A DNA stretch of 64,000 bases from assembly GCF_018413465.1 (NCBI RefSeq), contig NZ_JAHCDK010000002.1, positions 248,001 through 312,000 of the forward strand, in the 5' to 3' direction. The translations under genes were made by a program, and so were the position numbers. Shown here piece after piece: positions 63,752-64,000 of the stretch. This DNA is from Flavobacterium sp. CYK-55. GTDB taxonomy: Bacteria; Bacteroidota; Bacteroidia; Flavobacteriales; Flavobacteriaceae. A model generated the notes under the pieces. The model ran no database searches. It saw only the letters and a program-made list of their open reading frames with translations, and was not told where the DNA came from. Every line of letters starts with the position of its first letter. Positions within the stretch are counted from its first letter, which is position 1.

Positions 63752-64000
63752 TTATTGATATTGTTGGTCGTAGTATTTTTGGTAATTTCCGCTGGTAACA
63801 CTCTCGAGCCAATCTGTATTTTGCAAATACCAATCAATGGTTTGGCTCAAGCCTTCTTCAAAAGTAACCGATGGTTTCCAGCCAAGTTCTTTGTTGATTT
63901 TGTTCGCATCAATCGCATAGCGCAAATCGTGGCCCGGTCGGTCTTTAACATAAGTAATCAATTGAGCAGAAGTGCCTTCTGGTCGACCGAGTTTTTCATC
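63752..64000 (-). CDS. rfbB: dTDP-glucose 4,6-dehydratase, C-terminal part (partial)
   Basis: The last 82 codons of rfbB. The frame continues past the right edge of the window, so the start is outside. LGRPEGTSAQLITYVKDRPGHD is followed by RYAIDANKINKELGW and TIDWYLQN, a stretch diagnostic for the C-terminal region of this enzyme. It makes dTDP-4-keto-6-deoxyglucose, the common precursor for rhamnose and for the 3-amino sugars implied by the next genes. The partner rfbA would be expected beyond the edge. Confidence 0.9.
   Translation of the reverse strand, partial: DEKLGRPEGTSAQLITYVKDRPGHDLRYAIDANKINKELGWKPSVTFEEGLSQTIDWYLQNTDWLESVTSGNYQKYYDQQYQ

Noticed and set aside
1..64000. Insertion sequences, attachment sites, tRNA or rRNA genes
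   Set aside because: No transposase or integrase motifs, terminal inverted repeats or RNA gene signatures were recognised on reading both strands.

Overview
The window comes from a member of the phylum Bacteroidota, probably a flavobacterium-like lineage. The DNA is AT-rich, several intergenic gaps carry the Bacteroidota -7 promoter element TAnnTTTG, and the genes include a PorV-type protein of the type IX secretion system, an Lnt with Bacteroidota-like context and a typical Bacteroidota Wza/Wzc pair. No rRNA, tRNA, CRISPR array or insertion sequence was seen, and no gene-free stretch exceeds about 170 bases.

Layout. Positions 1-3632 are envelope housekeeping genes: the end of a small membrane protein, pssA (reverse strand), porV2-like and lnt (forward strand). 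From 3634 to the right edge lies one surface-glycan locus of about 60 kb, read almost entirely from the reverse strand. The only forward gene in it is the CpsB/YwqE-type phosphatase at 26519-27247. Read in the direction of transcription, from right to left, the locus has these parts. (a) 64000-59067: rfbB (partial), two FdtA/QdtA cupins, a FemAB-like GNAT, an unusual PLP protein, an N-formyltransferase-like enzyme and a FdtB/QdtB-type aminotransferase, which together look like a dTDP-3-(acyl)amino-3,6-dideoxyhexose pathway. (b) 59065-51682: Wzx flippase, two GT2 enzymes, an acetyltransferase, WecB, a GT4 and an EpsG-type polymerase. (c) 51679-44136: a decoration island with a divergent deacetylase, MBOAT, SGNH-like partner, CapA-like protein, AsnB-like amidotransferase and an ATP-grasp ligase. 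(d) 44146-34350: GT4 enzymes, two SDR epimerases, an acetyltransferase, a second deacetylase paralogue, two further ATP-grasp proteins and a small initiating phosphoglycosyl transferase. (e) 34303-26519: a second small initiating transferase, PglE-like aminotransferase, PglF/CapD-like dehydratase, Wza, Wzc and the CpsB phosphatase. (f) 26351-17736: Wzm/Wzt ABC exporter, methyltransferase, three GT2 enzymes and a nonulosonic acid cassette (NeuA, NeuB, NeuC). (g) 17679-3634: a glycosyltransferase-rich unit with two CysE-like acetyltransferases, a methyltransferase, an O-antigen ligase/polymerase and a large WbaP-type initiating transferase.

How the parts may work together. The locus encodes 15 clear glycosyltransferases plus two probable ones, three initiating phosphoglycosyl transferases, two polymerase/ligase candidates and two export routes (Wzx/Wzy/Wza/Wzc and Wzm/Wzt). 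This is more than one linear repeat unit needs, so I infer at least two glycans, such as a capsule or EPS plus an O-antigen or protein-linked glycan. The sialic-type cassette sits in the same apparent transcription unit as the ABC exporter. The least familiar part is the 44-52 kb decoration island, which combines amide-bond chemistry, O-acylation and deacetylation. Sugar structures and substrate specificities cannot be read from sequence alone and are marked as inference.
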